Source of the DNA: Drosophila pseudoobscura | Lineage: Eukaryota; Arthropoda; Insecta; Diptera; Drosophilidae | Assembly: GCF_009870125.1 (NCBI RefSeq) | Contig: NC_046680.1 | Coordinates: 11,036,001-11,100,000, forward strand | Direction: 5' to 3' | Length of the DNA stretch: 64,000 bases | Shown: positions 54,701 through 64,000 of the stretch, piece by piece | Layout of the letters: each line of letters opens with the position of its first letter | Position numbering within the stretch: the first letter of the stretch is position 1 | Notes under the pieces: generated by a model | The model's database searches: none | Told to the model about the DNA's origin: nothing | Seen by the model: only the letters and a program-made list of their open reading frames with translations | Position numbers and translations under genes: made by a program

Positions 54701-57483
54701 AATATCCTGGGCAAAGTGCTGTCGCCCACAAAGGACAAAAACTCGATCAACGCATCGCAGCATGCCAATCAATCATGCCTGACGCCTCCGCCGCCCCAGA
54801 GCCAGTTTGTGGAGGACGCCGATGAAAGCTCATTGAACGCTACGCAGGTGGGGGGCAAGGAGAATGCATCACTATCGGTGCTGGATGCACACGCGGCCAA
54901 TGTGAGTAGATCCAGCAGCAGAGTAGTAGCTGTAGCTTTTGCAGTGCTTCGTTATGTTGCAGTTTTGAATTGATTTCATGTTGTAGTTAAGCTTTTCGTT
55001 TCTGTAAATATGATTTGGTTTCTTTGTGTTTTTTTTTGCTTTACTTTGGTTTGTTTTATAGCGAATTTTAACGCGCCACAAGGCAATGAGTGAAAAAGCT
55101 AAGCTTATGATGGAAAAGTTAAAGTTTTCCAACGGCAGCGGCGATCGCGGCGATGCGAACGACGTAAGTAGCTTTTGCCAGAGACACAGTCCGCCCGCAG
55201 CGCAGCCTATCTCTTGCATGCATCGCGACCCCAAGCTAATCAATCAATTCTCACACAATTATCGGCTTTGTTTGCTTTCGCAGGAGGAGCGAAAGCAGCG
55301 GTTGCGGGAGCAGGCACGTCGCCTGATACTGGAGACCCGCACCAAGACCGGAGCCGGCGGCGGCTCTATCGACAGTCCCACCAGCCCCACGAAGGGCAAG
55401 CGCTTTAACTTTTCGCCCGAGCGCACCATCTCGCCCATTCAGAATGGCTCCGACGATTTCTACTTCGAGAACCTGAAGAAAATTGACGAGGCGGAGCCAG
55501 GCAGTGTGGGAAACAAGATCAGTCCTAGTCATAGATTAAGCAATGCCCTATCCGGGGGAGTCAACATCAATGGCAGTCCCCTGCAATCGTTCAATGCGAT
55601 TGTGGACCGCATCTCACCAAAGCACGAGAAGAGGGTAAGGAAAGACGGTCCTACACATTGAGATGTTCGTTTAATTCTCGTCTTCTGTGTTTCTGCAGGG
55701 CGAAAAGCTATCCTACATCGAGTCCGAACTGGAGGCACTGGAGCGGGAGCAGGAGGCCATCGACCAGAAGGCCAGCAGTCTGGAGGCTAAGCTGCGCGCT
55801 GTGATGGGCGGCAATCCAAGTAATAATCGAACCAATCGGAACGGGAACCCGTTCCTTAGGCTAATCCGAAATAGTATTGGTGGTGGTGACTTAATTCGCA
55901 TTAAGCTGCTCGATTCCGACGATGAGAGCTTGTTCGGTAGTAGAGCAGCATGCAGGGCGGGCATGGATACGGGCACCGGTGACGGTGCCGGAACAACAAG
56001 CGGAGATGATGAAACCTCCAGCGATAGCGCCTGTATCTCGGGCGATGAGGTCCAGACCCTGGGCCAGACACGGCCGCGACCCCGCTCCCATTCCTGTTTT
56101 GTCAATGTGAATAAAGACCATCATCCATCGAACAGCCCCAACACCCATGAAAGCCATCAACATCACTTGCGGCCGCGACCGCATCATGTGCATCATGTCG
56201 TGCCCTACAGTCATCTGCTAAGCAGTTCCGCCTCGGGCATGTCCTCCCAGCAGTCCTCCTATGACAATCTGCCAGCGTACAGCGACGATGATGATGCCCT
56301 GGCCATGGTAGCCACAGGACATGTGGCCTCCATTCGGCGGCAGCAGGATCGCCACAAGCGGCGCCACCATCAACGGCGCTCCCGCCGGCCCCACTCTCGC
56401 ACCCATTGCGGTAAAGTGCCAGCCCGTCCATCCACTAGATTCATTGAGTTCCTAACTGCTTCCGCCATGCGCCGCTAGAACAGCACTACCCAACCGCCGC
56501 CTCACAACCGCCTGCCGCCGTTTTCGCAGCCTAATCCGCATCGCATCGCATCGCATCGTTCATACCTTGTACCTTCTGCTGTTTCCTGTCTGCTCTGTGC
56601 TGTTTGTTGTTTGCCGTTTGTTCGTTTTGTGTGTCTTTTGCTTTCCCTATTTAAAAATACCTGCTTCCGATTGTGTCTAACTTCGTTCGAAGGAAGCTCT
56701 AAGCTTCAACCGTCTCACTAATTCTCACTAATCACAGAGTCTGCAATCTCTGCAACAGCTTTTAAAACCGCCGAAGGAGTCCTAGTTCTTAGACTACACT
56801 AAACTACAACTAGCATATTTCAGATTATAGAAACCATACGTGGTACCATGCATGCATTTTAATCCTAACACGTATCGTTCCCCACAGAAACCGAGGAAAC
56901 GGAGGAGCAACTGCTATCGCAGTGGTTCACGTTGGTCAACAAGAAGAACGCACTGCTCAGGCGACAGATGCAGTTGAACATACTGTAAGTGTTATCTATC
57001 TATATTTTCCCCGGCACGGATTACTCATGTGTGTTGGTTGTTCCCCCAGCGAACAAGAGAAAGATCTGGAGCGGAAGTTTACAATGCTTAATCAGGAACT
57101 ACGAGCGGCTCAATCTGTAGAGGACTGGCGCAAGACGGAGGTGCAGCGGGAGAAGGAGAGACTACTGCTCGAAGAGCTGGTTACGATTGTGGATAAGCGG
57201 GACCAGCTGGTTCAACATCTGCATAATCAGGAAATTGCGTAAGCCATACTCGTCAGAAACTCGTATTTAAGACACTCATAATTTATTATTTGTAGCATTG
57301 AAGACGACCATGAGATAGCCAGGGAGCTGGAGCAAGTGGATATTAGCGGTGGGAAGGAAAAATGTGTTCTACAATAGAAATCGAAATTTTACGAAACTTG
57401 ACTGGAGATTAATACTTATGAGTAGTACACACACGAACCCAAACCGAAACCCAAAACAAACACACACAATCTTATCTATGTAA
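51772..57483 (+). CDS. Ehbp1: Ehbp1: EH-domain-binding protein (C2-CH-bMERB), Rab-linked endosomal adaptor
   Basis: Adaptor coupling EHD/Rab8/10-type membranes to actin in endocytic recycling and exocytosis. The exons are 51772-51875, 52310-52517, 52570-52751, 52818-53017, 53356-54169, 54237-54439, 54498-54901, 55062-55163, 55284-55634, 55699-55819, 56888-56984, 57050-57238 and 57297-57483. Phases close, giving 1,053 residues. An N-terminal C2-like domain (about 1-165) starts [18 protein letters not shown]. The calponin-homology domain is about 460-570 ([31 protein letters not shown]). The bMERB coiled coil, which binds Rabs, is about 856-1010 ([20 protein letters not shown]). The family normally ends in a CaaX prenylation box. 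Here the codons for KCVLQ and a stop are present at 57360-57377, but one base out of frame, so the frame as written runs on about 40 residues to 57483. An alternative 3' end at 56478 is listed separately. Confidence 0.93.
55699..56478 (+). CDS. Ehbp1: Alternative extended terminal exon of Ehbp1
   Basis: If the donor at 55820 (A then GTAATA) is not used, the frame stays open for another 219 codons to a TAG at 56476-56478. The extension starts [19 protein letters not shown]. It runs through an acidic Ser-rich segment ([30 protein letters not shown]) and a His-rich segment, and ends in basic residues ([14 protein letters not shown]). A protein made this way would lose most of the bMERB coil and the C-terminus. 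The length of the open frame, and a composition that looks like protein rather than intron, are the reasons to list it. Transcript evidence is needed. Confidence 0.4.
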   Translation, partial: GEKLSYIESELEALEREQEAIDQKASSLEAKLRAVMGGNPSNNRTNRNGNPFLRLIRNSIGGGDLIRIKLLDSDDESLFGSRAACRAGMDTGTGDGAGTTSGDDETSSDSACISGDEVQTLGQTRPRPRSHSCFVNVNKDHHPSNSPNTHESHQHHLRPRPHHVHHVVPYSHLLSSSASGMSSQQSSYDNLPAYSDDDDALAMVATGHVASIRRQQDRHKRRHHQRRSRRPHSRTHCGKVPARPSTRFIEFLTASAMRR

Positions 57484-58911
57484 CTAGTTAGATATCTATG
57501 TATGTTTGTATGTTCAGTGGCACACGATGTGGCTCTGCTCTGTGGTTCGCTGTCGAGGCGATCGCTTGACCGAATCGAATCACAAATATGGACCGGACCA
57601 TACATGGCCCTAGAAAATGGCTATAAAACAAAGAGTACTGTGACACTACGAAATTGCGTTTGTATTTAAGTAAAGAGTTCAACAATAAAATGATCAAAAC
57701 GTCCGTTAGCAAACTAAGTATAACTCAAACACTGAACAGAAAGAAGGAAAGAAACCTCAAATGCAACAAGCACTACGCTACATTGGAAATCAGTGGAAAA
57801 ATAACGAACAAATATTCATTTGAGATTCATTTGTAGTTCAAACGTAATTTCAAATCATTCATTTTGTTATTCTATTTATTTCCTGTTTGGTGGTTGTTTG
57901 TGCCATCCCGACGACAACATCTGACGATCGATCATCATTCATTACATGAACGCTAGACGGAAGGAAAGAGAGGAGAGGCAATTTTATGATAATTTTTACT
58001 GTAGCATTTACCCCCCAATTTACAAGAAACGCTTCATCCAAAAATATACATATGCATACACCTACACCTACATAAAAATATATATATAGTATATATATTT
58101 ATTATTATTATGAACCACTTTTGTGCAAAAAGGGAACTATATATGTATTAATTTTACATTTTTATCCATACCTTACATATGCTCTAAGTTTAAGGCAAAG
58201 GCAAAGCGCTTTAATAATAATTTAAAGGTGGCTTATATACTTATATTATATACTACCCTACGTTGGCTGGCCCCCCTCCCAAGCAAATGTATGTAAAATA
58301 TAAAGAACTGTTCAAACCGAAGGAACCGAACCCCTAGCTAATAAAGAATAGACAACGCGCCGATGTTGTACGAAACAAACCCAAACAAAAAACATTTCTG
58401 AATAAATATGCGTGTGCGTGATGTTGTTTTTGTCAGTATTATATATAATTTATTTAAATAGATTTGAGAGCCGAATGATGAGTCAAATCGAATGATGCCA
58501 GTTGCCAGTCAAAAACAAGTCTTTATTCGATTAACAATTTTTGTAGAAAAATATCTTTGTCTAATACAACGTATGATATGCAGCAGTTGGTCTTTATAAT
58601 TATTTAAATTTGTTGTTTAAATGTTTAAACATATTTCGATAGATATATATATATATAAATCGCACTTGGAGTTTGACACTTGAGATATTGCTTGATTGAG
58701 TGATTGCTACTTAGACTTAAAGAGATTCCTTCACATTGTACTCTTGATATATTCGTTTCACAGATTTGTTCTGTAAGGAAATCACATTCAATAATGGATA
58801 TTGCTTAGATTCGACATTAAAAGCATTAACAGGGATATAACAATTAATTGACGTCATGATTGCATCACCATTGCTCTAGCTGCGCATTAAACAACTACAA
58901 AAGAAGCGAAA
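57484..58911. other. Convergent 3' regions of Ehbp1 and the 5-phosphatase gene
   Basis: AT-rich sequence between the two convergent genes. It includes the Ehbp1 3' untranslated region with AATAAA near 57,684 and 58,340, and TA-rich stretches near 58,080-58,100 and 58,645-58,660. No coding exon is seen. Confidence 0.5.
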
Positions 58912-60037
58912 TCAGAGTTGAGAATAAGGCAAAGCTACAAGCACGATAAAGGCGAAGGTCAAACTAACATTTGGGGTACCGGGGGTTGAGGCGCCGGCAT
59001 GGGTCATTTCATGCAACTCCTCGTCGGTCTGATTAGCAGTGTCTACTTTGTAGTTGAATGTAGCAGATACGGGCTTGTGGTCGGAGAGCGTATACTCCAT
59101 ATTCGACTGATAAGACAGCTGGGTGGCGCTCAAAGTAACGGCCGGATAAATGTTGCGCTGCACGCGATGCAGGATCCTATCACACCAGGCCGGGCGCCGC
59201 TTCAGGTCGTAGTCATTGGTGCCCTCAATGAACTACAAGAAAATACAATTTTGTTATGTCAGATAAGGGAAATTAAATTGTGTTTTCAATCACCTTAAAA
59301 GTGGGCGCAAAGTTGGGGGCCTGCTCCTCCAGCAAGCTAAAGGCATTCCCCGTCTCCCTCAGCAGGTTCAACTGGTCCTGCTTGAGCAGCTCGTCATAGC
59401 GCATACCCTCTGCGGCGGTCCTCACGTCCCATGCACTGCTGTCGCCGGACAGCCGGAAGTTGAGGTCACCAAACCAGAAGACAAAATCGTGGTCAAAGAT
59501 CCGACGATAGCCCGAGGCTTGGTACTTGTGGTTGTCCACTATCTGGTGGTAGTCCTCAATACGTTCCTTCAGCTTGTCGTCGTGGGCCGCCAAATGGGAA
59601 CACACAAAGACAGCTCCAGTTCCGTACAGACTGAGCCGGATGCTTACTGCACCCTTGTTACCCCACAGCCCTCCTAGGCCTGTTCTGGTCGCCTCCGTTT
59701 CAATGTTCTTCATGTGGGTAATGTGCTTATGTTTGGTAAACATCGTTATCAGAATTCCCTGGAGCTGCTTCGAGTCCACCTTGAAGTACTCATGATCCTC
59801 CAGATGGGAGGCTATTTCCAACACCCACGGGTCGTCTTTGAAGATGTTCAGCACCTGCTTGGTGCTGACCTCCTGCAAGCCTATGACGTAAATGTCGGGC
59901 AGCTGGTTGCCCGGACAGTTGGTGGTTCCATTCAAGGCCAGCAGCGATGTCAGCGACAAATTCCTGGGCGAATGAGTTCCAACATTCCAGGTGAGCAGAA
60001 AGATGCACAGATCGGCGATCGCCGTAGTCGTAACCAT
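58912..60037 (-). CDS. CG6805: Inositol polyphosphate 5-phosphatase (SKIP/INPP5K-like)
   Basis: Magnesium-dependent enzyme removing the 5-phosphate from PI(4,5)P2 or PI(3,4,5)P3. The exons are 59294-60037 and 58912-59232, giving 354 residues. The endonuclease/exonuclease-fold signature motifs are all present: LLTWNVGTHSP near the N-terminus, PDIYVIGLQEV, the WGNKGAVSIRL block, the HLAAHDDKLKER block, FWFGDLNFRL, RRPAWCDRIL and SDHKPVSATF. The catalytic domain fills almost the whole protein. The last 19 residues (NVSLTFAFIVLVALPYSQL) are hydrophobic, after a Gly/Thr/Pro linker, and could anchor the enzyme to a membrane. There is no SKICH domain. The gene is head-to-head with NiPp1 (485 bp between starts) and shares a promoter cluster. 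The symbol is from memory of the syntenic D. melanogaster gene. Confidence 0.9.
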
Positions 60038-60301
60038 TTTCGCGACTAATTAACTATGATTAATACAACAATACTACAATAATAGACGACGTCACAAAGA
60101 TGAGTTCACGGAGATCCGGTTTTGGATTTTACAGCACGTCCAGGGCCGCCACTTGCAGCTTGTAGCTTAGGCACACAACTTCCAGCATTTAGTTTCACAG
60201 ACACAGTTTATTAATTGGATTAAAAACTCGCAACGCCGCAATTATCTAGAGAGGCGCAATGCAAAAAAACGGTTCGCTTGTTTGTTTTCGTTTAATTAGC
60301 T

Positions 60302-60380
60302 TATCGATAAGACATACGGTCTGACCAGTGTGACCGCGGATTTATCGTTAAAATATACCGTCCGACGAGAAATATACCGT
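60302..60380. promoter_or_regulatory. Bidirectional promoter cluster: DRE, Motif 1, Motif 6
   Basis: A perfect DRE (60302-60309), a perfect Motif 1 on the minus strand (CGGTCACACTG, 60326-60336), and two AAATATACCG Motif 6 words (60351-60360 and 60370-60379) flank TCCGACGAG. It lies between the divergently transcribed 5-phosphatase (start 60037) and NiPp1 (start 60523). Motif 1 points toward the phosphatase gene. The arrangement of words repeats that at 38,871-38,940. Confidence 0.65.
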
Positions 60381-60522
60381 CTAATTTAAAAAATATACAG
60401 AAAAGACCGAAAACTTTATGCTTTTTGCGTCCGCAAGTGTGTGCACACTGTTTCAGGATTGTGCATAAAAATAAACAAATCTTAATCAATTCTTTATCAT
60501 CTGTTCAACATAAGTTAAACGC

Positions 60523-61922
60523 ATGGCTAACAGCTACGACATACCCAGTTGGTCAGTAATTGAACGCAACATAATCTGAACACATCAAATACACATAAAT
60601 ACACAAATTTTAGGGCTGGAAAACCGCCGACGGGGCTCCACTTGGATGTTCTCAAGGATGAAAAACTAGTACAAAAACTGATGGTTGATGATAAAAAATG
60701 CTATTTATTTGGTCGAAACAGTCAAATGAATGACTTTTGCATCGACCACGCGTCGTGCTCCCGCGTGCACGCGGCCTTTGTGTACCACAAGCACCTCAAC
60801 ATTACATACCTCGTGGATTTGGGTTCCAGTAAGTGTGCAACTCTTCAATATTGTGCGGAATAACACATGTAATGGTCTTTCCCAGCTCATGGAACGTTCA
60901 TTGGGACCCTTAGACTGGAGGCTCACAAGCCAACACAGCTTCAGATTAATAGCCAATTTCATTTTGGGGCTTCGACAAGGAACTACATCCTCCGCGAGCG
61001 ACCGTCTGCCGGACAGCACACCAACATCATGGAGGATCTGCCCATCAGCGAGACCGGTGATGGAGCCTTGCTGGGTCTACCCGAAAGCCAAACTGAATTG
61101 GATGTGAGTTTAAAGTCAATTCGGAATGTAAGCGAAGCCGATCACTGGACCTTCCCTTTTAGAATCTCACCGAGTACAACACGGCCCATAACAGGCGTAT
61201 TTCAATGCTGGGCATTGACGATGACACCAACATGCGCAAGCAGAACGCATTGAAACAGGGGCGGCGGTGTCGTAATGTCACGTTTAATGACGAGGAGATC
61301 GTCATCAATCCAGAGGATGTAGACCCCAATGTGGGACGCTTCCGTAATCTTGTGCAGACTACAGTGGTGCCGGCCAAGCGGTCTCGGTACGATCTCAACC
61401 ACATGGGCATCCATTCAGGCCACAGCAGCTTGGCGGCTGCCAATGCAGCCAGTGTGCAACAGATGTTCCAGCAGAGCCTGGCAGAAAATAAACATCATCA
61501 GCACCGAGACTTGGCAGCTTTGCAAGCGTCTCCGCAGTCACCCACGAACTCACTATATCAGGGACTCCCAGAGGTTCACGGCAAGAGCGATCTAGAACCC
61601 ATTTCTCCTCTGAGCATTAGCTCCAAGTTGGGCCTGCTTCTACCCAATCCCGCGCCCGAGGTGATGCCCGTTTTTGAAGAGGAGGTGGAGCCTACTTCTA
61701 CTTTGGCTCAAAAGCTGGCCGTTGCCAATGCCGGAGGTGAGTGATTTTAAAAGTTTTCCTCTTAAAGTTCCTCCTCAAATAATATTCTGTTTTGTTAAAG
61801 TGCGTCGCCATGCTGAGGATCCACACGATTCGAGTGGCGAGGGCGATGGTCTGGGACCACAGAAGAAGAAATACGCCAAGGAGGCTTGGCCGGGACGCAA
61901 GCCAATGCTGGGACAGTTGTAA
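60523..61922 (+). CDS. NiPp1: NiPp1: nuclear inhibitor and targeting subunit of protein phosphatase 1
   Basis: Nuclear PP1 regulator that links the phosphatase to spliceosomal and Polycomb-linked partners through its FHA domain. The exons are 60523-60551, 60614-60828, 60886-61103, 61163-61736 and 61801-61922, giving 385 residues. The FHA domain (about 30-105) contains FGRNSQMNDFCIDHASCSR and LGSTHGTFIG. The PP1 docking motif RNVTF is at 191-195, followed by the family block INPEDVDPNVGRFRNLVQT. The Gln/Ser-rich tail ends in a basic segment (GPQKKKYAKEAWPGRKPM), equivalent to the C-terminal inhibitory and RNA-binding end of the mammalian protein. The first coding exon has only nine full codons (MANSYDIPSW across the junction). 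Confidence 0.95.
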
Positions 61923-62303
61923 TTGAAGTCCAATTGAGTTTCTACCTCTGATCAAAGAAGCCACAGCGACATAATCCTAAGCCTTCACAATTAAGAGTCT
62001 TTCCAAGAATAATCGGTAATTATATAAAACATAAAGCAATTATGTTCCCACACAATGATCTGGATCAGCGATCGGCAAGGCTCTATCTTATGTGAAGAGG
62101 AAAGTGCAATGCTGCCGCTCTCGTACACGCGCACTGGTACAGTGGTTGGCACGAATAAAATGTTCCATTGCAGCACATGTGAATGTGTGCGTGCCGATCA
62201 CTGATCTGGATCGACGACAGCTGCGATCCAAGCCATCCCCCAAAGTAATGCAAGTTTATATAGTTGTCAACAATAAAAAGTACATATTTTTCACTCACAT
62301 TAA
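61923..62303. other. Convergent 3' regions, NiPp1 and AsnRS-m
   Basis: 381 bp between two convergent stop codons. It contains AATAAA words on the plus strand (about 62,154 and 62,271). I see nothing else. Confidence 0.5.
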
Positions 62304-63807
62304 TCACATTTTGCAGCTGTGTGGATATCGGGGAAATGGTATCACATCCCGTATGTTCTTAACACCCGTCACGAGCTGCAGATATCGCTCAAAGCCCATG
62401 CCAAAGCCGCCCGTAGGGATCCCTCCGTATTTTCGCAGGTCCACATACCACGACAAGTCCTTGGGAAACTGTGGATGGGAGCTCAAAGTGGCTGCATCGC
62501 TCTCACGCAAGCTGCCACCACACAATTCCCCCACAGCTGGCATCAGCAGGTCTAGGGCGTGGACCCGATCCGGATTATTGCGAGTGATTTTCATGTAAAA
62601 AGGCTTTTGCTGGGTGGGCCAATCTACAACAAAGACGGGAGTGCCGCAGTGGGACACAAGAAAAAGTTCCTGGTCCTTGGTAAAACCCTCGTCCAAGCTG
62701 ATGGGCGTCTTCAGACTCTCCTTGTTGGCCTGGAGCACGTGGAGAGCATCATCGTAGCTCATGATCGTCCATGGAACAGTCAGCCAAGGCAGATCCGAGC
62801 TAGCATTGGCATTGCGCTGGCAGAAGTGCAAGTCCTCTGAGCTCGTCTCGAGTACGCGATTTGTAATGGACTTAAGCATCTGCTCAATAAATTTCGCCAG
62901 CTTCTCCAGCTCATCCAAATGCGCCAGCTCGGCTTCAAACATATAGAACTCGGCTAAATGCAATGGCGACTTGGAGTTCTCGGCTCGAAAGGCGGGGGCT
63001 AGACAGTACGTGTTTCCCAGGCCATAGGTCATGGCCTCAAGGTGCAGTTGTCCCGAGACGGAAAGAAAGACCTTGCTGTCAAAATAGCTTTGTTCTGCTG
63101 GGACATTGGGCCGGGCCATTTGCTTAAGCAGTTCCTCCGAGTCGGGCTGTACACGGAAAACCTCGCCGGCACCCTCACAATCGTTGGTGGTCATCAGAGG
63201 AGTGTTGATTTGCACAAAATCCAGCTCATCCATGTAGTCATGTATGGCTTTCTGAGCCTTGTGTCTGATTCGCATCTGGGCGGCTACGTAGTCGACACGG
63301 GAGCGGAGATGCAGATGCTCTCGAACATATTCCGGTGCGTGTTTCTGCTTGGGGGTGAAAGGATAGCCATCCTGCAGGTGTCCTTCGGCTTTCCGAAAAG
63401 AAAAAGGTTTGATAAGTGCAACAGGCTTCAACAGTCACAAGATTTACCCAGTGATTCCACGCGATCTGCATGCAGCTCAAAGTTTCCGTTAGGTGCCACT
63501 TGGATCTCTCCCACAGCCGAGATGACGCTGCCCGGTGTTAGGTTTTGTGTTTCTGGATTGCGTGGCACAACGACTTGGAATCTGCTGCTCGAAGATCCAT
63601 CATCAATGTCCAGAAATGTGTTGTTCTTCAACCGGCGAATGTTTTTTATCCAGCCCTGACATTGATAAGACTGTTATGTCTATGTAACCAGTTGAAACTT
63701 AGAATCAGGGCATTTACCCGAATACCGAGTGAGTCGCCTCGCTTATTTGACTTGGCTATATGACTTATTCGCTGAGAGCTACAGTAAAACCTTCTAATAA
63801 GTAACAT
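62304..63807 (-). CDS. AsnRS-m: Mitochondrial asparaginyl-tRNA synthetase
   Basis: Class IIb synthetase charging mitochondrial tRNA-Asn. The exons are 63718-63807, 63448-63655 and 62304-63388, giving 460 residues, near the length of human NARS2. The ATG at 63807 gives MLLIRRFYCSSQRISHIAK, a good matrix-targeting peptide. Without that exon the frame would begin inside the anticodon-binding OB fold. The OB fold (about 28-125) contains GWIKNIRRLKNNTFLDIDDG. The catalytic domain follows: INTPLMTTNDCEGAGEVF, LSVSGQLHLEAMTYGLGN, motif 2 FRAENSKSPLHLAEFYMFEAE and motif 3 GGFGMGFERYLQLVTG. It ends RYPHSCKM, typical of AsnRS enzymes. A DRE-like GATCGATAA near 63,886 lies upstream. Confidence 0.95.
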
Positions 63808-64000
63808 ATTTTGTATTTAAGCAAAACAGCGGAATACTTCGATAGAGAATTGACTACTTCTAGTTCATTCCAGGGATGCATCGGATCGATAACAAATCGC
63901 AATAGAGTCACCCGCGTAGTTCGTTTTTCGCAAAAATTAAAATAGCCGAAAGCTGGTTATAATATTAATTAATAAGTTACCTTTATACACCACAAGTAAT
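63808..64000 (-). promoter_or_regulatory. AsnRS-m promoter region (cut by window edge)
   Basis: Upstream sequence of the synthetase gene, with ATCGATAA at about 63,886-63,893, close to the DRE consensus WATCGATW. The rest is AT-rich, and no further gene is visible before the window ends. Confidence 0.4.

Noticed and set aside
55687-55698. Start of the long Ehbp1 frame as an independent gene
   Set aside because: The frame is continuous with the bMERB exon acceptor at 55698, so it is at most an alternative Ehbp1 exon.

Overview
The window is nuclear DNA of a fruit fly (genus Drosophila). Its genes are fly orthologues with short introns of about 55-75 nt, and the promoters carry fly core elements (DRE TATCGATA, the Motif 1 GGTCACACTG box, clustered Motif 6 GGTATATTT). 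Proteins such as Dark and RhoGEF2 resemble the D. melanogaster ones but are clearly diverged. The gene order (Mto1, Utp20, RhoGEF2, Dark, PAIP1-like, Ehbp1, a 5-phosphatase, NiPp1) recalls D. melanogaster 2R near 53E-F, i.e. Muller element C. The many ACATATGTACATA-type words suggest the obscura group. Species, arm and group are inferences from memory.

Layout. 1-5,000: no supported coding gene. 5,011-5,995 (-): a small unrecognised gene rebuilt from short exons. 6,172-9,603 (-): a glycosyltransferase-92 gene with two alternative first exons. 10,691-12,670 (-): mitochondrial tRNA-modification enzyme Mto1. 12,968-21,484 (-): ribosome-biogenesis scaffold UTP20. 22,434-36,954 (-): RhoGEF2, with 22 coding exons. 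Three small genes, at least one clearly of the MIC13/QIL1 family, sit on the + strand inside one RhoGEF2 intron (32,591-34,384). 40,576-45,571 (-): the apoptosome protein Dark. 47,929-49,763 (+): a PAIP1-like translation factor. 51,772-57,483 (+): Ehbp1. 58,912-60,037 (-): inositol polyphosphate 5-phosphatase. 60,523-61,922 (+): NiPp1. 62,304-63,807 (-): mitochondrial asparaginyl-tRNA synthetase.

I rebuilt every multi-exon gene by hand from splice sites, and phases close exactly in each. Most are housekeeping or signalling genes: mitochondrial translation (Mto1, AsnRS-m), ribosome assembly (UTP20), Rho and endosomal trafficking (RhoGEF2, Ehbp1), apoptosis (Dark). They do not form one pathway.

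The most notable observations are: the nested trio of MIC13-type genes, one with a cysteine-rich tail; the small unrecognised gene; a dispersed ~90 bp module rich in core-promoter motifs; Ehbp1, whose C-terminal CaaX box is one base out of frame; a long alternative Ehbp1 terminus; and the exchangeable membrane anchors of the GT92 enzyme. I saw no intact transposable element, tRNA, rRNA or CRISPR array.
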